Source: Candidatus Fermentithermobacillaceae bacterium
GTDB lineage: Bacteria > Bacillota > Sulfobacillia > Fermentithermobacillales > Fermentithermobacillaceae
NCBI GenBank assembly: GCA_012840345.1
Contig: DULO01000120.1
Span: 1-61,586, forward strand
Reading direction: 5' to 3'
DNA length: 61,586 nt
Made by a program: the position numbers and the translations under genes. Of this stretch, positions 1-8,481 are shown piece by piece. Every line of letters starts with the position of its first letter. Positions within the stretch are counted from its first letter, which is position 1. Under the pieces are notes generated by a model. The model made no database searches. It was not told the origin of the DNA and saw only the letters and a list, made by a program, of their open reading frames with translations.

Positions 1-327
1 GTATTGGGTCACCGTTGCTCCTCCTCGACTAGTGATCTGTTCAATCAACCAGTCTACCAGAGGGGTCGGTGGCCCGAGCTATGTTCTCGTCACGATCCCT
101 TTTTACAGAAGTTTAAGGACACTACTACAGTCAGCTCAGCATGTCCTTCGTGCGCCTATGCAGGAGACCCTGAAGATGGCATTGAATGATCTTCAAAACG
201 CCTGTATGCTGTACTGTATGTGTGTCGATGACATCACTGCGTGATTAGGGGCGCCTGGATAGGAGTCTCGAGAAGTGCCGGCGTATGAGTCATCAAGGCG
301 CAGTAGCGGAAAGGCTAGAGTGAGATC
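1..327. other. Left-edge stretch, no recognised gene
   Basis: The forward frame beginning at base 2 is open from the window edge to a TGA at 242-244, so the 3' end of a gene starting outside the window is possible. Its roughly 80 residues resemble no family I recognise. Bases 245-327 look like a short leader in front of trkA. I see no convincing terminator hairpin or structured RNA. Confidence 0.4.
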
Positions 328-1674
328 ATGAGAGCCATAGTCATCGGAGCAGGCAAAGTGGGCTACCACATAGCCCGAAAACTCGCGGAAGAATCACATG
401 ACGTTGTCCTCATCGACAGCAGAGCGGAGGCCCTCCTCCCTGCCAGAGAAACTCTGGACGTCATGGCGATTGTGGGAAACGGCGCCTCACCCAGGACTCT
501 TGAGGAGGCCGGGGTGTCGGATACGGACATGGTTATCGCGGTCACAACGCAAGATGAGGCAAACATCATAGCTTGCCTGACCGCCAAATACTACGGAGTG
601 CGTACCACCGTCGCGAGGGTCAGGAACCCCGACTACACAGTTCCTGCCAAGGCGTTGGTCCATGGCCAGCTCGGCATAGACCTCATCATCCACCCTGAGC
701 GCTTGGCTGCTCAGGAAATAGTGAAGCTGATCAAGACTCCCACCGCCAGCGAGGTTGGGTTCTACGCTGATGGAAAAGTCGAGTTACTGGGCATTCGCTG
801 CGACACTCCAGGCTCGGCGGTATTGGATAAACCATTGCACCAGCTAGGCTTAAAGAACTCGTTGGTGGTCGCCGTCGTGAGAAACGACCGGCTCCTCATC
901 CCCGACGGCAACACCAAGTTTCAGTTGGGCGATTACATTTACGTTCTTGGCCGGAGCGGCAACTTCGAACGCTCCACTTTTCTCGCCGGCAGGATTCCCA
1001 GCCAAATCCGGTCCGTGGCGTTAGTCGGCGGAGGCGAGATTGGTCTGCGCACCTGCGAAATCCTTTCGCGTTACCAGCGCGAGGGCGTATCTGTGAAACT
1101 AATTGAAGAAGACCCCGAGCGCGCTCAGTGGCTGGCAGAGCATCTACCCGGGGTTCTTGTCATCAACGGCGACGGGACAAACATGGAGCTCCTGGAATCA
1201 GAGCAGATCGGCGAATGCGACGCGCTCATAGCAGCCACAGGCAAAGAAGAGACAAACCTTCTTGTGGCTATGGTCGCGAGAAGGCTCGGTGTAAAGGAAA
1301 TCATCGTTGAACTCGGCCGGGAAGAGTACAGTTCCCTGGCGGACACCATAGGCGTGCACGCTACCGTTATCCCCCGTCTTTTGACAGCCAGTACTATCCT
1401 CCGGCTGGTGCAAAAGGAGAGGCTGGTGGACCTGGCCTTTCTGAGGCAGGGCCATGCCGAGGTTATGGAGGTAGTGGTCGCGGATAAGGCGCCTATCATC
1501 GGAAAACCCTTGAGAAACGCGGGGTTGCCCGCGGGCGCGCTAATCGGCACCGTAATGCGGGGCTCTGACGTCTTCATCCCTCATGGAGACTCGGTGATTC
1601 AGGCAAAGGACCGGGTTATCACTTTCAGCAGCATGGGCGCGGCTTCGAAACTTAAGTGGATGCTGGGATTGTGA
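328..1674 (+). CDS. trkA: Trk system potassium uptake regulatory subunit TrkA
   Basis: This is the cytoplasmic NAD-binding gating subunit of a Trk/Ktr potassium uptake channel. The 448 residues form two tandem RCK units. The first opens with a Rossmann GAGKVG at residues 7-12 and an acidic residue (D30) ending the second strand. The second restarts with GGGEIG near 234-239. Each is followed by a smaller RCK_C domain (about 140-225 and 370-448). Length and duplicated layout match full-length TrkA rather than single-unit KtrA. The ATG lies behind a purine-rich GAGTGAGATC. trkH follows after 10 bases, so the two are almost certainly co-transcribed and form one transporter. Confidence 0.95.
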   Translation: MRAIVIGAGKVGYHIARKLAEESHDVVLIDSRAEALLPARETLDVMAIVGNGASPRTLEEAGVSDTDMVIAVTTQDEANIIACLTAKYYGVRTTVARVRNPDYTVPAKALVHGQLGIDLIIHPERLAAQEIVKLIKTPTASEVGFYADGKVELLGIRCDTPGSAVLDKPLHQLGLKNSLVVAVVRNDRLLIPDGNTKFQLGDYIYVLGRSGNFERSTFLAGRIPSQIRSVALVGGGEIGLRTCEILSRYQREGVSVKLIEEDPERAQWLAEHLPGVLVINGDGTNMELLESEQIGECDALIAATGKEETNLLVAMVARRLGVKEIIVELGREEYSSLADTIGVHATVIPRLLTASTILRLVQKERLVDLAFLRQGHAEVMEVVVADKAPIIGKPLRNAGLPAGALIGTVMRGSDVFIPHGDSVIQAKDRVITFSSMGAASKLKWMLGL

Positions 1675-1684
1675 GGGCTCACCG

Positions 1685-3118
1685 GTGAACTGGAAAAGCG
1701 TGTTTGGGGTTTACGGGTTCTTGCTCATCCTTTTGGCCGTCAGCATGTTGCTGCCCATGTTTTGGGCGCTCTATTACGGGACTCCGGATTGGAAGGCTTT
1801 TGCCCTCTCAGTTCCGCTGGTGGGAGCATTGGGGCTGCTGCTGTTCAGACATAAAGGCGATTTGAGCGTAGGGCCCAGAGAATCTTACTTGATAGTGGCC
1901 GGAGGCTGGGTAATCAGTTCTTTGGCGGCCGCTCTCCCCTATGTCTTGTCTGGAGTCATCCCTAACCCTGTGGACGCGGTCTTTGAAAGCGTGTCGGGGT
2001 TCACGACAACCGGCGCTACCATCATGCCGGTCGTTGAAGTACCGGCGGCCGGAGTCCTGTTTTGGAGGAGCTACCTTCACTGGCTCGGAGGCATGGGGAT
2101 AATCCTTATCTTTCTGGCTTTCGTGCCGAAAGCCTCAGGGGGCGGCGCTTTCCTTTTTCGGGCGGAAGTTCCCGGACCCGAAGTTGAACGCCTTACCCCA
2201 CGGCTTAGACAGACCGCGTCGTCTCTTCTGGCGATATACGGAGGCATGACGGTCCTCGAGACAGTCCTGCTCTGCGTCGCGGGTATGAGCCTGTATGACG
2301 CGTTGATACACGCCTTTGGCTCGGTCGCGACCGGAGGCTTCTCCAATAAGAATTTAAGCGTGGGCGCGTACCAGAACCCTTGGATTCACTACATTATCTT
2401 GATCTTCATGCTTCTCGCCGGGATGAACTTCAGCCTGTTCTACAAGGCCCTGACCACAAGAAGCATTAAGCGCGTGTTCCTCGATAAGGAATCCCAGCTC
2501 TACCTCGCTATAATCGTAATCGCCACCGTCATCATCGCCGCCAACGTGTACGAGGAGCTGGGAGTTCCCGAGGCGCTGCACCACGGCTCATTTCAAGTGG
2601 TCTCGGTGATTACGACCACCGGGTACATTACCAAAGACTTTGACAAATGGCCGGACCTGTCCCGCGCTGTCTTGCTGCTTCTGATGTTTGTAGGGCCTTG
2701 TTCCGGCTCAACCGGAGGCTCGGTGAAGGTCGTGCGCTATCTGGTCATCTTCAAGAGCGTTTTCCGTGAAATCAGGAGGATGGTGCACGCGAAGGCGGTC
2801 CTGCCTCTTAGGATTGGAGACCACGTTATATCAGAAAACACCGTGCGGACCGTGTTGGTGTTTACCCTGACATACTTGGGGTGCGCGTTGATCGGAACGT
2901 TCTTTCTTCTCGGACTTGGCCTTGATATGGTATCGGCCGTCTCAGGTGTGGCCGCTACCTTAGGCAACATCGGACCGGGTCTAGGAGCGGTAGGACCGAT
3001 GTTCAGTTTCGCCTTGGTCCCCCCCGCCGGCAAGATACTGCTGACATTCCTAATGCTTCTGGGAAGGCTCGAGATATTCACTGTGCTTATAACGCTAGCT
3101 CCGGCGTTTTGGCGCTGA
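1685..3118 (+). CDS. trkH: Trk-type potassium channel subunit TrkH
   Basis: This is the membrane pore-forming subunit of the Trk potassium uptake system. The 477-residue protein is hydrophobic throughout and contains four pore-loop signatures with the filter glycines typical of the family: SGFTTTGAT near residue 104, GSVATGGFS near 212, VITTTGYIT near 308 and ATLGNIGPG near 423. The start is a GTG ten bases after the trkA stop, with GAGGGCTCACC in front. Partnership with the adjacent trkA is inferred from family knowledge. The downstream gene is convergent. Confidence 0.95.
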   Translation: MNWKSVFGVYGFLLILLAVSMLLPMFWALYYGTPDWKAFALSVPLVGALGLLLFRHKGDLSVGPRESYLIVAGGWVISSLAAALPYVLSGVIPNPVDAVFESVSGFTTTGATIMPVVEVPAAGVLFWRSYLHWLGGMGIILIFLAFVPKASGGGAFLFRAEVPGPEVERLTPRLRQTASSLLAIYGGMTVLETVLLCVAGMSLYDALIHAFGSVATGGFSNKNLSVGAYQNPWIHYIILIFMLLAGMNFSLFYKALTTRSIKRVFLDKESQLYLAIIVIATVIIAANVYEELGVPEALHHGSFQVVSVITTTGYITKDFDKWPDLSRAVLLLLMFVGPCSGSTGGSVKVVRYLVIFKSVFREIRRMVHAKAVLPLRIGDHVISENTVRTVLVFTLTYLGCALIGTFFLLGLGLDMVSAVSGVAATLGNIGPGLGAVGPMFSFALVPPAGKILLTFLMLLGRLEIFTVLITLAPAFWR

Positions 3119-3152
3119 CCCTCATGCTATGAATTTCCATTAACGGTGGGCG

Positions 3153-3194
3153 GGCATTCGCTCGATTAGATTACTAAAGGTTTTCGGGAATGCC
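3153..3194 (+). terminator. Long-loop inverted repeat after trkH
   Basis: GGCATTC at 3153-3159 is repeated inverted as GAATGCC at 3188-3194, with a loop of about 28 bases and partial extension of the stem (GGGC outside pairs with GCCC). It sits between the convergent trkH and minus-strand genes. It has no T-run on either side, so a terminator role is only a guess. Confidence 0.25.
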
Positions 3195-3218
3195 TGTTGC
3201 CCATCCGGGAGTGTCGGC

Positions 3219-3320
3219 TCATGAAGAGGTTGATCCGTACCCAACTGACCGGGTTTGCCCCGCCAGGTCCACGGCAATTTGCATTAACTCTTCAGTGGTG
3301 ACTCCCAAGGGCTCTGTCAT
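3219..3320 (-). CDS. Possible small protein (33 aa), unknown function
   Basis: An ATG at 3320 is preceded by GGAGGAAGCCGA, a good ribosome-binding site with about 7 bases spacing, and the frame runs 33 codons to TGA. The peptide reads MTEPLGVTTEELMQIAVDLA and then a short polar tail. It lies about 110 bases downstream of the patatin-like gene on the same strand, so it could be the last gene of that operon. The segment TEELMQIAVDLAG faintly resembles the N-terminal helix of some Nif3-like clostridial proteins. It could therefore be a remnant of a longer gene, but that is only an impression. Confidence 0.35.
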   Translation of the reverse strand: MTEPLGVTTEELMQIAVDLAGQTRSVGYGSTSS

Positions 3321-3431
3321 TCGGCTTCCTCCGTTTTCCGCGGTCTCGCGCAAGATAGATGCGAGTCTTTTCCCCAGTCAAGTGGAAAAGTCCTGCTCCA
3401 TTGCTCGGAGGCCGGGAAAGGCCCCTCGGGG

Positions 3432-4334
3432 TCATTGGAGGATCGATAACAAGCGGTCTATGTTTTTCTCGACGCACGCTTTTCCGGACTCGATCAGGGC
3501 CCGCGCTTTGCTGGCGGTGGGGAAGCCCACGTCCCAGACTTCGGGTTGCAGGATTATCGAGGCGTGCTCGGTGAGGGAACGTTCGACCTCCCTCCTACAC
3601 GCCAGCGCGAAGCACCTGGACAGGACGCCGATAACATTGTCCACCTTTTGCGGCTTTTCGGCGTGGGACCCTAAGTCAACGGCCACGACCTCTCTAGCCC
3701 CCATCCGCTTTAGCTCGTCAGCGGGCACCATATTGCGGACGCCTCCGTCCACCAGAGTCCTTCCGTGCAGCTTCTTTGGAACGAACACTCCCGGGAGGGA
3801 TATGCTCGCCCGAATCGCTTCCGAAATCTTAACGTCGCTGACGTATACCTTGCCCGTGCCGGCTCCCAGGATCGAAGTGCGGTACCTCGGTGGGCAATTA
3901 GTGAATACCACTTCTTCGCCGGTTTCCACGTCGACAGCCGTGATGGCCACGGGCATCTGGGCGTCGCACATGCGCTTTCCGCCCGCCAAGCGGTCGAACC
4001 AGGATTCGATGATTCCGCCTCTGATAAGGCCCTTGATCCCCAGAGAGTACGCCCGGGAGGCTCCGGACGGTAGGATTACAGGCTCGTCGTCGATTATGCC
4101 TTCCGCGGAAGCCAGTGCCATGGCGCCGTCTTCGATTCCGGTGATATTCACTCCGGCGGCCAAGAGCCCGACGACAGCGCCGCCTGCGCTTGTTCCCGCG
4201 ATTAGCGAAGGGGTTAGACCGTAGAGGCGTAGGGCCATCAAGACTCCAATGTGGGCGAAGCCCAGGAACCCACCGCCTCCCAAGGCCAATCCCCAGTAAG
4301 TCTGGTTGCGGGACAAAGGGACCCCTCCCTCCAC
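3432..4334 (-). CDS. Patatin-like phospholipase / esterase (RssA-type)
   Basis: This is a serine lipid acyl hydrolase of the bacterial patatin family. The 300-residue protein has the glycine-rich oxyanion loop GGGGFLG (19-25), the nucleophile elbow GTSAGG (47-52, Ser49) and the catalytic dyad aspartate in DGG (197-199). All catalytic motifs are therefore present. There is no signal peptide, so it is probably cytoplasmic or peripheral to the membrane. Substrate is unknown. It follows the MFS permease gene with no gap (permease stop at 4335) and is probably translated from the same mRNA as the permease and perhaps the oxidoreductase upstream. Confidence 0.9.
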   Translation of the reverse strand: MEGGVPLSRNQTYWGLALGGGGFLGFAHIGVLMALRLYGLTPSLIAGTSAGGAVVGLLAAGVNITGIEDGAMALASAEGIIDDEPVILPSGASRAYSLGIKGLIRGGIIESWFDRLAGGKRMCDAQMPVAITAVDVETGEEVVFTNCPPRYRTSILGAGTGKVYVSDVKISEAIRASISLPGVFVPKKLHGRTLVDGGVRNMVPADELKRMGAREVVAVDLGSHAEKPQKVDNVIGVLSRCFALACRREVERSLTEHASIILQPEVWDVGFPTASKARALIESGKACVEKNIDRLLSILQ

Positions 4335-5651
4335 CTACAGCGTATGCGATGGAGGGGCAGGTGACACTTCTCTTGAGTCAGGGAGCCTAAACGCGACTAT
4401 GCAGGCCACAACCTCAATGGCGGCGACTATGCCAAACAAGGTGCGGTAGTTGGTTGCTTGAAGGATCCACCCGCCCACCATGGTGAGCAGCGTCAAGGGG
4501 GCCCCGATGCTGTTGTAGAGGCCTATTAAGGTCGCCCTGTTTCCTTCTACTGAGATGTCGAACACGTAGTTGGAGAAGCCTATCCACGTGCCTCCAAAAA
4601 AGCCTCCTATGCAGAAGTACAGGATGAAGTAGAGTGCGTAGGCCAGCGCCGGGATGCCTAGCGCGCTGGCCAGACGGGACCCCAAAGCCAGGAACGGAGT
4701 CGCTGTTGTCATCAGGGCGACTATTCGGATCACCCAGTAGGGACCGTGCCGGTCTCCCAGGTACCCCCACACGGGTCCTCCCACAACCGTCCCGACCATC
4801 TGAGCCGACACAAACAATCCCACGACGCTGGCAGGAAACAAAAGGTCCGTTTGCGCGTGGATGGCGAAAAACGGCAGGCATAAGTAGAAGGAGCCTGTCA
4901 GAAGCCTGGTTACCATCAGCTGTCGGAACAACGGGTTGTCCGCCCAGGCCGAAGGAAGCCTCCTTAAATAAGTTTTCAGCGAGCAGTACTTTCCGGGGGC
5001 AGGCCCGCCCGGTTCCACGATGAAGTGCATCGCCATCAGGGAGCAGCACATGAAGAAGGCTCCCAGTGCCATTACGGTAAAGTAGTTGGCTGGGTAGTTG
5101 CCGTTATCGTTAAGGAGCTTTTGTATAAGGAACCCGGCGAGGAACGCCCCTAACCCTCCCAGCGCCTGCATGCTGCCGAAGAGGCGGCCTCTCCTGTCCG
5201 GAGGGATGGTCTTTGCCACAATATCCATCCACGGAAGCCCGCTAAAGCCGTCGCCGAAGGCGAACACAACCAGAGCCAAGTAGAAAACTGCCAGTGCCAG
5301 GCCGGGATTATTCTTGGCTATAAGCGCGGAGAGAGCCAGGGCTATTCCGCCCACCCGCATTACATACCCTGCCTTCATCATGAAGGGTTTCTTCAGCGGG
5401 CGGTTTTCTATGAACCCTGCCACGAAAATCTGCGGCATCAGGTACCCAAAGCTCCGGATGGAGCTCACCATGCCAATAAGCAGCGGCGAACTCGTGAGGG
5501 TTCTCACAAATGTAGGAAGGACAGTGTTGCTCTCGAGAAACGCCTGGCCGATGTTGAAGCAGGCCCCATCGGATATAAAAGCCCATTTGTTACGGCTGGT
5601 TACCTTGGGATCAAAAGCTGTACCGACCCGCGCCTTGTCTTGTGCGGACAC
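4335..5651 (-). CDS. Major facilitator superfamily permease
   Basis: This is a 438-residue membrane protein with about twelve hydrophobic segments and an MFS-type charged loop between helices 2 and 3 (ENRPLKKPFMMK). A loop with DRRGRLFGSM in the middle of the N-terminal half and GDRHG in the C-terminal half mark the two six-helix bundles. The fold is clear, but the substrate cannot be read from sequence. It is sandwiched between an aldehyde:ferredoxin oxidoreductase gene (49 bases upstream) and the patatin-like lipase. Export or uptake of an acid or aldehyde linked to those enzymes is possible but speculative. Confidence 0.85.
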   Translation of the reverse strand: MSAQDKARVGTAFDPKVTSRNKWAFISDGACFNIGQAFLESNTVLPTFVRTLTSSPLLIGMVSSIRSFGYLMPQIFVAGFIENRPLKKPFMMKAGYVMRVGGIALALSALIAKNNPGLALAVFYLALVVFAFGDGFSGLPWMDIVAKTIPPDRRGRLFGSMQALGGLGAFLAGFLIQKLLNDNGNYPANYFTVMALGAFFMCCSLMAMHFIVEPGGPAPGKYCSLKTYLRRLPSAWADNPLFRQLMVTRLLTGSFYLCLPFFAIHAQTDLLFPASVVGLFVSAQMVGTVVGGPVWGYLGDRHGPYWVIRIVALMTTATPFLALGSRLASALGIPALAYALYFILYFCIGGFFGGTWIGFSNYVFDISVEGNRATLIGLYNSIGAPLTLLTMVGGWILQATNYRTLFGIVAAIEVVACIVAFRLPDSREVSPAPPSHTL

Positions 5652-5700
5652 AATAAGACCTCCGGTTCTCCTATGCGTGAGTCCTTTTGCTAGACCGTCT

Positions 5701-7581
5701 TCAGTCGACCTTTGGCAGGTGCTTTCCGGCCCAGGATATACCTAGCCTGGCCAGGGTGTCTTCAGTCGGGACGCCCCGATCGGTCCATCCTGACTGACGG
5801 TAGTACGCCAGCTTGGCTCGTTCCCATTCCTCCCTGGGTATCCTGGACGTTGAAAGGGGGCCTTCCGGAAGCGCTTCAAAGAACCTGTCGGGAATTGTCT
5901 CGTCTTCGGGAGTCATGCCTTCTCGGAGATTTATGATTCTCGCGAGAGTGTATGCCCTTTCAGCTATCGCCATGATCTCGGCGGTGCCGGTTTTCCAGCC
6001 TGTCACGGCTGTCACCAGGTCAACCACCTGGAAGATGGTCCACGGCATGAAAGTGCATATTACCGCGCAATCGCAGAAGTGGCGGAACTTGGTTATGGTC
6101 CTAAGCAGGGTGACTTTCTCCAGAGAAAGATCGAGAGGAGGCAAAGGTACCGCGCCTACTCCCATCGCCCTGGCGTCATCCGCGCCTTTTCCTTCTTTGG
6201 CGTAGATGATGTCATGCATGTTGTGCTGGTGGTCCGCGCCGGTTATGGATAAGGCGTAGCCCAGACCCAATCCCCATTCTTGCCGGGGGTCGTGCATGGG
6301 GATCTCTTGCTTCCTGCTGTGCATCGCCAAAGAGATGGCCCCTTTGCCGATCTTTTCGGCGGCCCTTACCGATCCCTCCGCCAAGAGGTCACCGATCCCT
6401 TCGCGGCGCACGATCTTTTGCAGGACCTCCAGCATGGCTTCGCCGTTCCCAAACCTGAGGTCGAGGCCATCCGTATCTTCCGGGGTCAATATCCCTTTTT
6501 CGAAGCATTCCATGGCAAATGCTATGGTTACGCCCGCGGAAATGGTGTCAAGCCCGTAGGCGTTGCAGATTTCGTTGGCCTTGCATACGTACCGCACGTC
6601 CCCGATACCGCAAGTTGAGCCGAAAGACCCCAAAGTCTCATACTCGGGACCGCCGTACCTGGGATCGACTGTGAAAGGTTCCTTGACTTCGACCACGCGC
6701 TTGCACCGGATGGGGCATCCGAAGCAGGAGTCGCGATCGATCAGGACCGTCTCGTTCATGGTCTGCCCGGTAATCCCTTGGTATCCTTCGAAGAGGCCTT
6801 GCGAGAAGTTCTTGGTGGGGAGACCGCCCGCCACCTGCTTGTTCATGACCCCTCCGGTGGTTCCAAACTCGTGGAGCCCCCACGAAAGGTCCTTCCAGTT
6901 CCGCATAAACCAGGAACCAAGCTCACGTACCTTATCTTTGTCGGCCAGGAATACCGGTTGGCGACCTCTGGCGGCAACGGCACGCAGCCGCTTCGAACCC
7001 ATCACGGCTCCGATGCCGCTTCGCCCGATGTAGTGGGTAACGTCATTGGCGATGCCCGCGAACCTGACGAGCCGTTCTCCCGCGGGGCCGCACTGGCAGG
7101 TCCTGATCAAGTTGTCGCCGAGTTCCGCACGTATGATGTCCTGGGCTTCGCCGGTGGTTTTTCCCCAGATAGCCGAAGCGTCCCTTATCTCTATCTCCCC
7201 GTCGTGGACCCACAGGTACACAGGGGTATCGGAAGCTGAGGTTATCACGAGGGCATCGAATCCCGCTCTGCGGAGCTCAGGGCCGAAGAAGCCCCCTCCC
7301 TCGCCTACGCCAAAACCTCCCGTAAGGGGAGATATAGCTCCCGCCGCGCTCCTGCCCGTTCCCGGCACGGGCGCCCCGGTAAGCGGGCCGGCGGCTATGA
7401 CCAGCACATTGTCTGGCCCCAGGGGATCTATCCCCGGTTTCGTCAGCCGCAGGAGTTCCCTGGCAATCAGACCGGTGCCTCCGAAATACAGGCGGTAGGT
7501 CAGGGAATCAATGGTCTCTTTTCGGATCTCCCTGGTGCCCAAGTCTATGTATCCTATGGTTCCGGTGAGTTCGTTAGTCAT
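5701..7581 (-). CDS. Aldehyde:ferredoxin oxidoreductase (tungsten/molybdopterin)
   Basis: This AOR-family enzyme oxidises aldehydes to carboxylic acids with ferredoxin, using a bis-pyranopterin tungsten (or molybdenum) centre and one 4Fe-4S cluster. The 626 residues match family length. The N-terminal beta domain contains YFGGTGLIAREL and GPLTGAPVPGTGR, the segment that cradles the pterins. Cluster ligands C286, C289 and C293 (CFGCPIRC) are visible, with further cysteines near the C-terminus (FCDCAVIC) as candidates for the fourth. The start ATG has GGGAGGG in front. The gene heads a minus-strand run with an MFS permease and a patatin-like lipase. It implies an anaerobic, ferredoxin-based metabolism. 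Substrate specificity is not predictable. Confidence 0.93.
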   Translation of the reverse strand: MTNELTGTIGYIDLGTREIRKETIDSLTYRLYFGGTGLIARELLRLTKPGIDPLGPDNVLVIAAGPLTGAPVPGTGRSAAGAISPLTGGFGVGEGGGFFGPELRRAGFDALVITSASDTPVYLWVHDGEIEIRDASAIWGKTTGEAQDIIRAELGDNLIRTCQCGPAGERLVRFAGIANDVTHYIGRSGIGAVMGSKRLRAVAARGRQPVFLADKDKVRELGSWFMRNWKDLSWGLHEFGTTGGVMNKQVAGGLPTKNFSQGLFEGYQGITGQTMNETVLIDRDSCFGCPIRCKRVVEVKEPFTVDPRYGGPEYETLGSFGSTCGIGDVRYVCKANEICNAYGLDTISAGVTIAFAMECFEKGILTPEDTDGLDLRFGNGEAMLEVLQKIVRREGIGDLLAEGSVRAAEKIGKGAISLAMHSRKQEIPMHDPRQEWGLGLGYALSITGADHQHNMHDIIYAKEGKGADDARAMGVGAVPLPPLDLSLEKVTLLRTITKFRHFCDCAVICTFMPWTIFQVVDLVTAVTGWKTGTAEIMAIAERAYTLARIINLREGMTPEDETIPDRFFEALPEGPLSTSRIPREEWERAKLAYYRQSGWTDRGVPTEDTLARLGISWAGKHLPKVD

Positions 7582-7671
7582 AGTCGAGCCCTCCCAGTGT
7601 GATTATGCTGGTATTCGCCACAAGCCCGTCCAAATCCCTTTTGGTGTATACTCGTCCGGGGAGGGGAACAT

Positions 7672-8346
7672 GTGACTACTTACTACTTGATCAGGCACGG
7701 AGAAACTGAAGCGAACCAGTCGGGGATACTGCAGGGACATCTAGACGTGCCGCTTTCTGATACCGGACGCAAGCAAGCCGAGCTGGCCGCGCGTGCCCTA
7801 TCTCAAGTCGAGTTTGACGAAATCTATTCCAGCGATCTGTGTCGCGCAATGGAAACGGCCCGGATAATCCTTGCCGGGCAAGAGAACAAACGGGCAGCGG
7901 TAGTGAATCCTGAGGAAGGGCTAAGGGAAATCAACTGCGGCGTTCTCCAGGGAAAGACCCTCGCGGAAGCGGAGAAAATCTGGCCTGAGGTGTACAAGGA
8001 ACTTAAACGGGATCCCTTAAACGCGCCCCGTCCCGGCGGCGAATCCTATTTGGACTTCTACCGGAGGGCTGTGGCGGCGTTTGAGCGCATCAGGGAATCG
8101 GTGAGACGCAAGGGGTTGACCGAGGGCGCGGTCGCGATTGTCGCGCACGGCGGGACCATTCGGAGTCTCCTCGCCTACGCTAAAGGACAGGTTGTAAATC
8201 CGGCGTCGGAAGCGGTGGCTAACTGCTCCATCAGTGTCGTAAAAGAAGAGGGCTCAAGTCTCGCGATCGTCAAGGAAAACTGTGTTGAGCACCTTTTGGC
8301 TCTGGGCTTCGACCCAAGAGAAAAGGCTCAAATGTACCGCTGGTAG
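7672..8346 (+). CDS. Histidine phosphatase family protein (phosphoglycerate mutase-like)
   Basis: This is a cytosolic branch-1 histidine phosphatase of 224 residues. The phospho-accepting motif is LIRHGETEAN (residues 5-14). The second half supplies the conserved pair of the family in AHGGTIRS (around 162-169), with an Arg/Glu set between them (SSDLCRAMETA, LREINCG). Family members include CobC alpha-ribazole phosphatase and broad-specificity PhoE. Nothing nearby decides between them. The start is GTG, with GAGGGG five bases upstream. An out-of-frame ATG directly overlaps it as ATGTGA. A TATACT -10-like box at 7647-7652 would give a very short leader. Confidence 0.88.
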   Translation: MTTYYLIRHGETEANQSGILQGHLDVPLSDTGRKQAELAARALSQVEFDEIYSSDLCRAMETARIILAGQENKRAAVVNPEEGLREINCGVLQGKTLAEAEKIWPEVYKELKRDPLNAPRPGGESYLDFYRRAVAAFERIRESVRRKGLTEGAVAIVAHGGTIRSLLAYAKGQVVNPASEAVANCSISVVKEEGSSLAIVKENCVEHLLALGFDPREKAQMYRW

Positions 8347-8373
8347 TTGCTGGTAGTTAAGGATATCAAGCAG

Positions 8374-8420
8374 GACACCCCCAGTACTCTGCGGCCGGGC
8401 CGCCGTTTCCTGGGGGTGTC
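8374..8420. terminator. Nested hairpin between convergent genes, probable bidirectional terminator
   Basis: GACACCCCCAG (8374-8384) is perfectly repeated inverted as CTGGGGGTGTC (8410-8420), an 11-bp stem. Its loop holds a second small GC hairpin (GCGGC/GCCGC). It lies between the ends of the convergent phosphatase and carboxypeptidase genes, the right place for a shared terminator, but lacks a proper T-run on either side. Confidence 0.55.
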
Positions 8421-8481
8421 GCGATTCGTGAGCGTGTCGGAATCCAAACCGGCTCCGCCCAAGCCAGGTTCTTGCTTTTCG

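Noticed and set aside
3190-4224. 344-codon plus-strand frame opposite the patatin-like gene
   Set aside because: It is antisense to a gene with complete catalytic motifs and is rich in Ser/Pro/Thr, typical of a shadow in GC-rich DNA.
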